Source: Ashinkailepas kermadecensis
Taxonomy: Eukaryota > Arthropoda > Thecostraca > Neolepadidae
Direction of reading: 5' to 3'
DNA length: 64,000 bases
Assembly: GCA_034440615.1 (NCBI GenBank)
Contig: JAOTOM010004958.1
Span: forward strand, 1-64,000
In this document: piece by piece, positions 21,820-32,699 of the stretch
Numbering within the stretch: position 1 is the stretch's first letter
Layout: every line of letters starts with the position of its first letter
Translations under genes and position numbers: made by a program
The notes under the pieces: model-generated
What the model was told of the DNA's origin: nothing
Seen by the model: the letters and a program-made list of their open reading frames with translations, nothing else
Databases searched by the model: none

Positions 21820-21987
21820 CGCTCTAGCGACACTCGCCACTTGGCTTCATCTTGTCACATTGCTCTAGCGACACTCGCCACCCGGCTCCATTTTGTCACA
21901 TCGCTGAAGCGACACTCGCCACTTGGCTTCATTTTGTCACATCGCTGTAGCGACACTCGCCACCTGGCTCCAGTTTGTCACATCGCC
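21820..21987 (+). repeat. 41 bp tandem repeat, four copies
   Basis: Four consecutive units of GCTCTAGCGACACTCGCCAC + TTGGCTTCATCTTGTCACAT plus one base, with few substitutions. Confidence 0.85.
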
Positions 21988-22045
21988 TCAGTTTTTTCAA
22001 CTTGCTTATGTATTTATTTATTCGTCACGACAACGGGATATTCAT

Positions 22046-22218
22046 GGGGACGAGTGGTCTAGGGGTGAGATGCTCGTCTCACAATCGAAAGGTTGTGGGT
22101 TCGAGTCTCACCTGTCGCTAATCTTCGCCCGCGACCAATCGGCGTGAGAGATTGGCGATGCTACATGACTCAACGGTCGACGTGTCGTAAAACCAATAAC
22201 CAACCAACCAACCAACCA
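22046..22218 (+). mobile_element. tRNA-derived SINE, family 1, copy 2
   Basis: It has the same tRNA-like head, body and (CCAA)n tail as the copy at 164-329, with few differences (the anticodon stem region reads AATCGAAAGGTTGTGG). It is flanked by 13 bp duplications ACGGGATATTCAT (22033-22045) and ACGGGAGATTCAT (22219-22231), one mismatch. The longer CCAACCAACC tail suggests a younger insertion than copy 1. Confidence 0.9.
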
Positions 22219-22584
22219 ACGGGAGATTCATCACACTTATAGACCAAGCTACAAGGTAGATAAAATATAAATACAGGTAGGATACAAATATGTATGGAAA
22301 CACCCATAGCAGGTTACTGGGTACTACTGATTTATCACCTGAAATGCACAGTTCGACACTGGGTTACTTTAGTAACCATAGTTTTGATAGTAAAAAGTAA
22401 AACGATAGAGATTCAATGTGTGAACATATTGGTTTTTTTTTCATCACCAATGAGGAAGGCGCCCTTAAGTCTGGGGAACGGGGAACATCATAGATAGTAC
22501 AGTCTGATGGCTTGCTTACTTATTATCTGGAATTTGCATAGTATCCAGGAAAAATTGTCATTAACATAATGCTTTTTCCCTTGG

Positions 22585-22925
22585 TGAGTGTCGAAACGAG
22601 TGTAGCAGGATGTCGAAATTTGCAATGGAACTGCCATTTAAAATGCGTGTCAAGTCCTTCGAACTCTGCTTTGACCCCATGGCATACATGACTACCCATT
22701 TTGTTTGTTTTGACATACCGAATTTTGGATTCCTATATCGACAATAATGGTACATATAACCATGTTCCAGACTGGCATTGTATAGCATAGCACACATTAC
22801 CTGGAATTGAGCTACGGGATGTTTGTGTATCACGATCCTGGATCCGCTATGGTGAGCATAAACATGATACTAACGGGATAACGCGAGAAACGAGGCATGG
22901 AGATTTCAGGAAGCCCCTATCCGGA
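22585..22925 (+). repeat. Dispersed repeat related to the interior of the 48.1-49.85 kb element
   Basis: Segments such as GATGTTTGTGTATCAC, ATGGTGAGCATAAACATGAT and AACGAGGCATGG recur in the same order at 49270-49350. Sequence between 22232 and 22584 shows nothing recognisable. Homology over the full length is estimated by eye only. Confidence 0.5.
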
Positions 22926-23084
22926 AATGCACAGGAAAAAAGTGAGCAAGGAGGTCGACGGGACAGAAAATCATGCTGTCAAGGAGGCCCCAAGACTGGC
23001 AACGAGGCCCCCAGGAAATATAATCAGGTCCCTATAAGATACGTAGGATAAATATTGGAAGGATGCCCCCAGGCAGTGGCGTCG

Positions 23085-23290
23085 CCACGAAATACTTCCA
23101 GGGGGGGGGGGGCACTGGCGGATCTAGCCCACCGGTTTGGGGGGGGGGCCAGCTTTCGGCGTTTCGGTTTCGGCTTGCCCATTGTCTCCATGTATTCCCC
23201 CAGTTTGGGGGGGGGAGAGACACCATCCCCCCTTTAAGTGCTTCGTGGGGGCCATGGCCGAAATAGCCCCTCTGGATCCGCCAGTGATTA
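23085..23290 (+). mobile_element. Small MITE-like element with CACTGGCGGATC ends
   Basis: CACTGGCGGATCTAGCCC near 23113 is matched in inverted orientation by CTGGATCCGCCAGTG ending near 23286, and poly-G runs lie just inside both ends. A second palindromic end, CAGTGGCGTCGCCACG, lies just upstream at about 23074. No clear target duplication was found. Confidence 0.5.
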
Positions 23291-23690
23291 ACCACCTGCT
23301 AACAACTAACACGCGGCGGCCGGCGTGATAGGTGGTGTGGACTTTAGTATTAGCACCCAGGTGTCAGCCCTCGGTATTCTTCGACAAGAGTAGGCTAATC
23401 TTGGCACCCCGGCAAATTAACTTCTCGTCAACTAGGTAGTTTTTCAGCGGATTTTACTCGGTTGCCAGACCACTCGTTCTCCGAGATAGAGCGACCCGAC
23501 ATAAAATGATGCTAAGTAGAAAAGAGAGATGAATAATAGTTCCAATGATAACTGTTTTACATATAAAATATTTATGCTACTGAACAGAAGGAAAACTCGC
23601 AAAGGAAAAACAACTGATTGCATAAACCACGACAACTAACTTCCAGCCTGTGCTATCAAACGGCAACAGCACTCATCTCCGCGACCTGGA
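23291..23690. other. Unassigned sequence
   Basis: No feature recognised. Confidence 0.5.
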
Positions 23691-23915
23691 CCAGACGATC
23701 CGGACCTCGGCACTCATCTCTAGTTCCATTGGCAGCTATCTGGCCGCGACCCGGACCTCGGCACTCATCTCTAGTTCCATTGGCAGCTATCTGGCCGCGA
23801 CCCGGACCTCGGCACTCATCTCTAGTTCCATTGGCAGCTATCTGGCCGCGACCCGGACCTCGGCACTCATCTCTAGTTCCATTGGCAGCTATCTGGCCGC
23901 GACCTGGACCAGACG
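23690..23915 (+). repeat. 51 bp tandem repeat, four copies
   Basis: Units of GACCTCGGCACTCATCTCTA, GTTCCATTGGCAGCTATCTG and GCCGCGACCCG, bounded on both sides by GACCTGGACCAGACGATC. The 51 bp period keeps open frames but no protein family is evident. Confidence 0.85.
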
Positions 23916-23929
23916 ATCGTCTTTTGCCA

Positions 23930-24340
23930 GATGACCATGGATGTGCCCGTTTATGTCTTAAAATACGTCATATATTCCAATATTTAGCCGCTGATTGGCA
24001 GCATGTCTTACTCTGTGGTGCGCACAGATTTGCGTCCCGTCTCACGCTTGAGTTGGGTGGGAGTGGATCATAGGTGTTGTTTGTATGAAAAGTATGGGGG
24101 GGGGGGCAAAGTGCTACAGGATTCATGTAGGTATAAGATGTGGCTGTTTCACACGCGCACCGAAGGAGGGCGAGGGGGGGGGGCCGCAATCTGCTCACTT
24201 CTGTTTTTTGCATTGCTATTTTGCATTTGAGCTGACTATGGGATAATGCATTGGGCGGCGATATCGTAATGCAACTTTGTGACTGTTGTTGAAGTTGCAC
24301 GTAATGCAACTTTGTGACGTAATGCAACTTTGTGACAACG
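23930..24340. other. Poly-G tracts and a short 18 bp direct repeat
   Basis: GTAATGCAACTTTGTGAC occurs three times between about 24266 and 24335. G-runs lie near 24095 and 24175. Nothing else is recognised. Confidence 0.6.
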
Positions 24341-24344
24341 TGGG

Positions 24345-24440
24345 TCGCCTTCGCTCTTTCCGGTACATCGCTGGGTATATGAGCCGTAAACTGGTGGAGG
24401 AGGGTGGTGTGAAATGTGCATCGATAAGCGCACCCTATGC
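24345..24440 (+). pseudogene. DNA transposase C-terminal fragment, copy 1
   Basis: The text translates as GRLRSFRYIAGYMSRKLVEE + GGVKCA. A similar stretch (RLRSFRYDIAGYMCRKLVEE + GGVKCA, 27308-27395) lies 3 kb away. The pattern YxAGYxxRKL followed by a Cys resembles a motif near the C-terminus of P/THAP9-type and related transposases. Family placement is tentative. Confidence 0.35.
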
Positions 24441-24559
24441 AACACGAAATCGAAATCCGTTAGTAAATACAGGAATTACGGGGTGCCAAATCAACCGACC
24501 TGGCGGTGGCTGGCGAGCGTTCAAGGTCACACAGGCTTCGTCGGTGCGGTGGAGCGGCA

Positions 24560-24760
24560 GCGCGATGAGGTAGCTGATCACGACCTCACTTGACCTTAAT
24601 GGCCTAGGGTCATGCAATGTGTAGTTCACTACATCCGCAATCCACCCTCCAAATTGTGTTCTTATAGCTTCAGTAGTTTTCGAAATCTTAGGGGCAAGAG
24701 CCGAATCCTCCCATCCCCCTCCTGTGCGTGTTATGTGAGAGGCCCTCCGGCACTCATGTT
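24560..24760 (+). mobile_element. Diverged right half of a TTAA-type palindromic MITE
   Basis: TAGTTCACTACATCCGC, CCACCCTCCAAATTGTGTTC and GAAATCTTAGGGGCAAGAGC match, in order, the right part of the element at 30882-31804. Neither end is intact. Confidence 0.5.
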
Positions 24761-27130
24761 AATCGACCCTGTCCTCAATTATGTTTGTATTCTGGATTTA
24801 GCCTACTTAAACTGCTGATAGGATTAATTTGCAATTGATGTGATGCTCAAGATAAAGAAAAAAATACAACCACACGTCTAGAAGACCAGGTTATCGCGTA
24901 AGGGGTATAAAAACGTCCGACTCAATTGAAAGCCCGATAAAAGAACAGCAAGTCCAATTTTCGAAACGTTCCGTTCTATCAATGTGCAAGAGTTTCCCAG
25001 CCACGTTTCCTCCGTTGTTCATATATCAAAGAATAATCTGCGAGCCCACCCACAAGCGTGAGCACACAAGCGTGATGGCGGACTATTAATATGTTAGTAA
25101 TATTAATATATGTGGGCAAGACAGACAGAAACACACCCAGGTCGGGAATCATGGCTCCGGTCATGCCAACATGCATTACACAGACTGAGACAGTGGAGAG
25201 GACTGCGTTCGAACATTCCATATGAAACGTGGAGTTCTTATATGCAACCTTTTAATCGTTTTGAGGTCATATTGATGTGTTCTTCCTTGATGATGAAAAG
25301 AATCACAATATTGAATCCTTATCAAGTGCAGTTGCCAGTTAAATCTACTTAACTTCATGTCCACGTCAGTTCATCTCATGCCAATATCACCTGCAAAGAG
25401 GCCGAGTTCAATATATCTCCAAAATCCAAGCAAGCAAGACCAAGTGTGTTTTAGCATTTGCATCAGTGCGTTCGCACAGAACGCTCGCTCACTCTGTCTG
25501 AACAGTCCGTGTAAACTCGTAAGGTGAATGCTGCCTGGGAAACGCCTGTGGACGAATACGCGCTAAGTATGCCTATATCTGGCAATCTAAATCAAATCAG
25601 GACCTTTCTGAACTTCACATTCTAGTGAATAGTCATGAAAATATGGTGTGATGGTTGTTGCAAAATTCCCTGATGAAGAAAAGAATACACAACACATCTG
25701 TCTTTAATAATCTGTGGACACATAACACACAACTCCGAATTATTTAGGAACGACACGGTCATTTACCATCTGCCGCCGTCTCCCACTAACAGCCAGACAA
25801 CAACACCAATATGTACAAATGCATGTGTGTGACCAGAGCACACCCCTGTAATTGATCGTATAACACACATGTAACCTCAACCTCGTTACCAGTACCAGTG
25901 CTTTCCTAGTAACTACCTAGTAACTACCAGTGCTACCAGTTCTAGTATGCGTGGGGTGGAATGATGCAGCCGTCGTGAGCGATGTAAAGGGGATCTCGGT
26001 CCATGTCTCGTAGCGTTTCTAAACTCAAATAGCAGAACAAATGTTGTCGATACTGAATTGGGTCCCTCATCACCAACGTGAATCGAAAACCTTGCAGATG
26101 CACACTTGCTGCCTGTATTATCACAGACGCACACTTGCTACGTGGACTATCAAACTTGAAGTAGTAATGAGGGTGTGAGACTACGTAACTATTTAGAAAA
26201 AGGAGCCGGCACACGTGTGCAGAGGAAAATACCAAGCTGGGAACAAATCCTGACACATCCGAGCACGCGTGGTTTCTGCGAACGGGAAGGCCGGAATAAC
26301 AGCAGGTAAGTACAGTGCAATGCATCAAATGTGCACCACTCTCTGTCCGGCTGTCTGATTCGATGATATCACGGAATTAAGATGGTTTTATTTTATCGTG
26401 CACTAAATGCACTGCATGTATAATATTTTGTGTCTTTTGTACTATTTTTCGGGTTTCTGTAGCTGTTCTAAGAAGTATCCATTTCTGGTGTATCTCCGTC
26501 TTATATGACCTATATATCCTATATGGTAAAATACACATGCGTCGCCACCCCCAAGTAGGTACGTGCCTGCGAAGTAGGCAAAGCAGTCGATATAGTACAA
26601 GTCACGAATAATATAAAAGAAGGTATTTTATCACATATGTAGCCAAAAATATAACGGAAAATAATGGGAAAATAATAAATGAATATGAAAAATAATAAAT
26701 GAACGGAAAATAATAATGAAAATACTAAACACCTCCCTTTATGAAGATGGTGATGGGTCATACACCATGTTGTAGCCCCGGTGAAAAGACGAGGATGTGC
26801 AAAGAATGTTATTTTCAGAACCGAACATTTTAACGTCCCCGGCGCGGCGGCGCTGCCGGCGCCGGAAAATTAAATTGGAAAGTGTGGGAATAAAATCAAA
26901 CTGGAAAAATGTCCATAAAAAGGAAGTTAGGCAAAGTCATGTCAAGTTAGGTTAGGCTTGTTCAACTTCGGACAGCCTAATGTGGTTCAGAGTATTCTGT
27001 GAACCCTTTCGACCACATTTATAGTCTAATATGGCGGAGATTGGTCGGAACATGACTGACGTGTACCGCCGTTCGTCCCGACAGAATTTCGAATTTGATG
27101 TGGGCGTTGTACTTTACCGACAGTGTCAGG
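24761..27130. other. Unassigned sequence
   Basis: About 2.4 kb with no convincing gene. An AT-rich stretch with repeated AATAATAAATGAA is at 26665-26730, and a GC-rich palindromic stretch (CCCCGGCGCGGCGGCGCTGC) at about 26836. Short open frames lack any recognisable domain. Confidence 0.5.
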
Positions 27131-27132
27131 TT

Positions 27133-27655
27133 TTGCCAGGGGTGGATCCAGGAATTGTCATGAGGGGCACTTGCCTGAAGGGGCGTCGCTGCGAATGCAT
27201 CCGGGGGGGGGCACCTTTTCCTTCCGAGAGGCGCCTCTGGCGGACAAATTCGAGGGAGACTGGTACACCCGGACCTCCCAGAATGGTGACTTTTTTAGTT
27301 ATAAGGAGGGTCGCCTTCGCTCTTTCCGGTATGACATCGCTGGGTATATGTGTCGTAAACTGGTGGAGGAGGGTGGTGTGAAATGTGCTGCGTGAGTTGG
27401 AGCAGTGCTGTGCATTGAAGAGGACCGTCCACCGCCTGCAGTCATGCATCTTATGAACTTGCCGGACAACGGAGGCCTCGTTAGACAATCGCTCCCCCCC
27501 TCTGCCGTGAAACTGGGGGGAGGGCGACGCCCCCTGAAATTTGAGGAGGCCCCTATCCGCAAATGCACAGCAAACAAGGTGAGCAAGGAGGCCGACGGGA
27601 CAGAAGATCATGCTGTCAATGAGGCCTCAAGACTGACGAGGCCCCCAGGAAATAT
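27133..27655 (+). mobile_element. Composite dispersed element with transposase remnant
   Basis: It begins CAGGGGTGGATCCAGGAATT like the copies at 8545 and 36190, includes GGCGCC-rich text, then the second transposase-like fragment (IAGYMCRKLVEE, about 27310-27395), then a segment (CGCAAATGCACAGCAAACAA, GAGCAAGGAGGCCGACGGGA) shared with 22914-23040. Its 3' side runs directly into the G-rich array. Confidence 0.45.
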
Positions 27656-27659
27656 AATC

Positions 27660-30600
27660 AGGTCTCTATAAGAGACGTGGAACAGAGCTTGGGAGGAGGC
27701 CCCAAGACGTAGAACAGAGATTGGGAGGAGGCCCCCAGGACGAAAAGGAGGCCCCCCAGGACGAAAAGGAACCTCAAAACGTAGAACAGAGATTGGGAGG
27801 AGGCCCCCAGGACGAAAAAGGGGCACCCAGGACGAAAAAGGGCCACCAGGACGAAAAGGAGGCCCCCAGGACAAAAAGGAGGTTCCTAAGACGTAGAACA
27901 GAGATTGGGAGGTGGCCCCCATGACGAAAAGGAGGCCCCCAGGACGAAAAGGAGGCCCCTAAGACGTAGAACAGAGATTGGAAGGTGGCCCCCAGGACGA
28001 AAAGGATCCATAGGACGCAAAGGAGGCCCCAAAGACGTAGAACAGAGATTGGCAGGGGGCCCCCAGGGCTAAAAGGAGGCCCCCAGAACGAAAAGGATGC
28101 ACCCAAGGACGAAAAGGAGGCCCCCAAGACGTAGAACAGAGATTGGAAGGAGGTCCCCAGGACGAATAGGAAGCCCCAAGACGTAGAACAGAGATTGGGA
28201 GGAGGCTCCTAGGACGAAAAGGAGACCCCCAGGACGAAAAAGAGTCCCTCCAGGACGAAAAAGAGTCCCCCAGGACGAAAAGGAGGCCCCAGGACGAAAA
28301 GGCTGCACCCAAGGACGAAAAGGAGGCCCCCAAGACGTAGAACAGAGATTGAGATGAGGTCCCCAGGAAGAAAAGGAGGCCCCGGGACGAAAAGGAGGCC
28401 CCCAGCACGAAAAGGAGGTCCCCAGGACGAAAAGGATGCCCCAAGGACGAAAAGGAGGCCCCCCAAGACGAAAAGGAGGCCCCCAGGACGAAAAGGACGC
28501 CCATAAGACGTAGAACAGATTGGGAGGTGGCCCCCAGGACGAAATGGAGGCCCCAGGACGAAATGGAGGCCCCAGGACGAAAAGGAGGCCCCCAAGACGT
28601 AGAACAGAGATTTGGAGGAGGCCCCCAGGACTAAAAGGAGGCCCCCAGGACTAAAAGGACGCCCCCAGGACGAAAAGGAGGCCCCCAAGACGTAGAACAG
28701 AGATTTGGAGGAGGCCCCCAGGACTAAAAGGAGGCCCCCAGGACTAAAAGGAGGCCCCCAGAACGAACAGGATGCACCCAAGAACGAAAAGGAAGCCCCA
28801 AGACGTAGAACAGAGATTGGGAGGAGGCCCCCAGGACGAAAAGGGGGCCCCCAGGACGAAAAGGAGGCTCCAGGACGAAAAGGAGGCCCCAGGACGAAAA
28901 TGATGCACCCAAGGACGAAAAGGATGCACCCAAGGACGAAAAGGATGCACCCAAGACGTAGAACAGAGGTTGGGATGAGGTCCCCAGGACGAAAAGGAGG
29001 CCCCCAGGACGAAAAGGAGGCCCCTAAGACGTAGAACAGAGATTGGGAGGTGGCCCCCATGACGAAAAGGAGGTCCCCAGGACGAAAAGGAGGCCCCTAA
29101 GACGTAGAACAGAGATTGTGAGGTGGCCCCCATGACGAAAAGGAGGCCCCCAGGAAGAAAAGGATGCTCCCAAGATGCAAAACAAGCCCCCAAGACGTAG
29201 AACAGAGATTGGGAGAAGGCCCCCAGGACTAAAAGGAGGCCCCCAGGACTAAAAGGACGCCCCCAGGACGAAAAGGAGGCCCACAGAACGAATAGGATGC
29301 ACCCAAGAACGAAAAGGAAGCCCCAAGACGTAGAACAGAGATTGGGAGGAGGCCCCCAGGACGAAAATGAGGCCCCCAGAACGAAAAGGATGCACCCAAT
29401 GACGAAAAGGAGGCCTCTAAGACGTAGAACAGAGATTGGGAGGTAGCCCCCAGGACGAAAAGGAGGCCCCCAGCCGAATAGAAGGCCCTCAGGACGGAAA
29501 GGATGCCGCCGAGACGGGCATGAAGCCACCCAGGTTGGACGGAAAGGCTTCCGATGGGTGGCAGGATATTCTTCATTTGGAAAACGAGGCCTCCAAGACG
29601 GAAGAGGATGCCCCTGCAATGTAAAATTAAGACATGATATGGGAGATTTCTCCGGACGCAATAGGGGCCCCGAGACGGGTAAGAAGGTCTCCGCAGGAAT
29701 GAGAGAAGGCCACCGAGACCAGCCAGATGAGGCCCATATTTTGGAAGAGGAGGACCCTAGAAGAGAAGATCTAGGACTAGGACGCAAAAGCCCCCTGCTA
29801 AGAGGATAATGAGGCTCCAAACACAGATAAGGAGGGCCCCATGACGTGGGAGGAGGCCCCTAATTTGAAAAAGGAGTCGCCTTGGAGAGGATAGGAGTCA
29901 CCAGAAATCAGGAGAGTGTCTAAAATGGCACGGAGGCAACCAGGATTGCAAAGGAGGCCCCAACACCGGAAAGGAGGCCCCAGAATATGAGAGGAGGCCC
30001 AAAGACGGAAAAGGAAGCCAGTGGATATGAGATGAGGTTTCGGAGACGCAAAAGCAGGCCCCAAACGGGTGAGGTTCCACCGAGATAGAAAAGGATGATC
30101 CAGACACGTGGCAGGAGGCACCTAATTCGGAAGAGAACGCCACAAGATTGGAAATGAGACCCCCTGATGGACGAGGAGGCCCCTAAAATAGGAGAGAAAG
30201 GCCATTGGATAAGAGAGATGGCTCCCAGGCGGAAAAGAAGGCTCGAAGACGGCTAAGAAGGTCCCCGGGAAATAACAAGGCCACTAAGATAGGAAATGTT
30301 GCCAGTAATTTGGCAGAGGAGGCGCCTGGGAGAGAAGAGGAGTCCACCAGGAGATAAGAGACCACCCCTAAGATGGGTAAAGATCCAATCCACACGCAGA
30401 GCAGGAGAACCCCAAGATGTGAGAGGAGGCCCCTAATTTAAAAAAGAAGGCCTGTAGAAGAGAAATGCGGCACCTGCCAGACTCGAGAGGACTCCCTCAA
30501 GAACGAGTAGGTCTCCAGGACCAAATGAGGCCCCGAAGACCGGAAAGGGTTCCCAGGAAGTGAGAGGAGGCTCTTAAGATGGGCGTGGTAGCAGGTATGG

Positions 30601-30877
30601 AAGGAGGTGAGGTTTCCAAAATTGAAGATCCCTCAAGACGGGTAAGGCTTTGCCAGGATAAAGGAGGAGGCCCACGAGTCGTGGCAGGAGGCCCCTAATT
30701 TGGCAGAGAATGCCCTCGTAGATGGGAGGAGGCCCCATGCCATGTTAAAGGGGCCCCAGAATGCAAGAGGAGATCCTCCAAGACGGGAGAGGAGGACCAT
30801 TGAAGATGGATGAGGGTAGGACGTACAAGGAGACGTCGAAAACCGGTAAAAATGCTATAGGAAATGAGACGAGACCC
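27660..30877 (+). repeat. G-rich tandem array with a 20 bp submonomer
   Basis: From 27.66 to 29.5 kb the sequence is built from GGAGGCCCCCAGGACGAAAA (20 bp) with periodic longer units GGCCCCCAAGACGTAGAACA + GAGATTGGGAG. From 29.5 to 30.88 kb it degrades to loosely spaced GGAGGCCCC blocks. The strand is strongly purine-biased, which gives the open frames on the other strand (FVLGASFSSWGPP-like), none of which is a gene. The same degenerate text resumes at 31809 after a MITE, so the MITE interrupted it. Confidence 0.9.
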
Positions 30878-30881
30878 TTAA

Positions 30882-31804
30882 CACGCGCACTGGAGGGGGG
30901 GCGAAATCCGCCCACCCCTCCGATTTTTCGCAAATAACTGCAAATTTTACCGGTAGATTTACGCAATTTCGGTGTACCTGCTTAGAAATGAACGGCGCGT
31001 CGTTTAAAGCAAGAAAAATGGAAATCGGCGGAAAATTTGTCAAGTTAGGGGCCGCTAAAGTAAAAAAATGTTATAGCGCCAGACCAAAAAAATCGGCGCT
31101 GATGCGCTTCCAGTATACTGACAAAAGGGAACTGTTCTAGGCAACACTAGCGACTTGTTTGATGCATATTGATATGCTGTATAGTTTCAAGGTCATGTTA
31201 GGTCACCAAGGTCAAGTCAGGTCAAGTTCATGACAGGTTAATGGAACCAAACTTGAAAAACTGGAATGTTGCCATAAATGCACTACTGGTTGTCATTTGT
31301 ACTGTTTGTCATTGCGTTGACATACTTTATTCATGTACTTTACTCCCTTCTTCACGAAGCCGATTGCTCCGAGCTGCCCGACGGAGCAATCGGGCGGGCG
31401 GCCGGTTCCGGTAACTGGAACAGGTAACTGACCTGATAAAGTGGTGCTATATAGGTGACCTGAGGTCAAATGTTGGGTCTAGCATTTGCATTGCATCATT
31501 AGTAATGTCCACAACATCATTGATGCCACGTTTTGAGCATTTAAACACAATCACAGCGATCCATAACGATGACAAGCCAGGCCACGCAAAACCGGGAAAT
31601 TTTGCCAATCTGACCTCATTTGACCTTGAAGATATCGACCTCAGGTCACGAAAATTGCACACAATAGAGTTCACTACCGTGCCCATCCACCCTGCGAATT
31701 TCGTTCCTCCAGCTTTACTAGGAGCCGAGATCTTAGGGGGGACGGAATCCGCCCCCCCCCCCCCTCCAGTGCGCGTAATTCTCAGAGGCTCTCCAGGGCG
31801 CGTG
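30882..31804 (+). mobile_element. TTAA-flanked palindromic-end MITE, copy 1
   Basis: It is flanked by TTAA at 30878-30881 and 31805-31808. The left end reads CACGCGCACTGGAGGGGGGG + CGAAATCCGCC; the right end in reverse complement reads CACGCGCCCTGGAG, and slightly further in ACGCGCACTGGAGGGG then GCGGATTCCG. It sits inside the G-rich array, whose text matches on both sides. The interior has several AGGTCA half-sites around 31190-31230 and a perfect 12 bp hairpin CCGATTGCTCCG/CGGAGCAATCGG (31360-31393). There is no transposase. TTAA targets are typical of piggyBac-type transposition. Confidence 0.7.
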
Positions 31805-31808
31805 TTAA

Positions 31809-32699
31809 GACGCGACAGGAGGCCTATAATTTGCAAAAAGAAACCCCTAAGAAATAGTAGGATTCGTGTCTGGGTACTTTAAAATCCCGATATGGGCCCC
31901 AAAAGATCCGGTCGGGGCCCCCGCAAATTACGCTGAGCCTGGAGCACCAAAAATGAACGCCCGGACCACGAAAATCGTGCCAGGGGCATCACAGGTCGTA
32001 CCGTGCCCCAACAGTCTCATTGGGACCAAAACAAATGAAACCAGAGCAACGAAAAACAATCCGGACATGGATAATCACTCTGGGGGCCCAACAATGACGC
32101 CAAAAGCCCCCAAAACGCATTGGACCCCCAAAAAGTGTCCACGCCGCTATAGCTCGCGCTAGGGATCCAAGAAAATGACGTCGGGGCACAAAAGATCACA
32201 TTGGACTAAAAAAAGTCGCGTCGCGGCCCTTGAAAATCACACTGGAGTCCCAGAAGATCGCGCCGGGGCCCCAAAAGTTGCTGCTGACCCAAAAATCAAT
32301 CCTTAACCGGAATGTCACTCTGGGACAAGAAAAATACTCCTTCAGTGGCCGCAGTACTATATCAAAGGGGCACATGCCCCCTCCATCGTGAGATGGATAA
32401 GCTCCCAAGAATCGTGCCGGGGCCTCAAAAATCGCGCTGGGGCCACCAAAATTCGCGTCGATCCACCAGAATTCACGTATGGGTCTCCAAATAAATAGGG
32501 CGAGCCCCGGAAAACTCGCTCCGAGGCCCGAAAAATTGCAACAGGAACCGCCAAAATCGCGTTGGGGCCACAGCTAAATACAATGCGTCCCACAAACTCG
32601 AACCGGGCCCCCCAAATATCGCGCTCGGGACCCACAATTCCCATCGGTAGTCCCGTCGAGGCTCTAAAAATTGGCGTCTAGGGCCACACGTAAGCACAG
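31809..32699 (+). repeat. Degenerate AAAATCGCGCC/GGGGCCCC repeat
   Basis: The first ~60 bp continue the interrupted G-rich array. The rest is the ~27-30 bp degenerate theme also seen at 9300-9850. No gene. Confidence 0.55.

Noticed and set aside
28209..29820. Proline/glycine-rich open frames of 283-358 codons on the - strand
   Set aside because: They follow the G-rich tandem array and change with unit indels. No domain is present.
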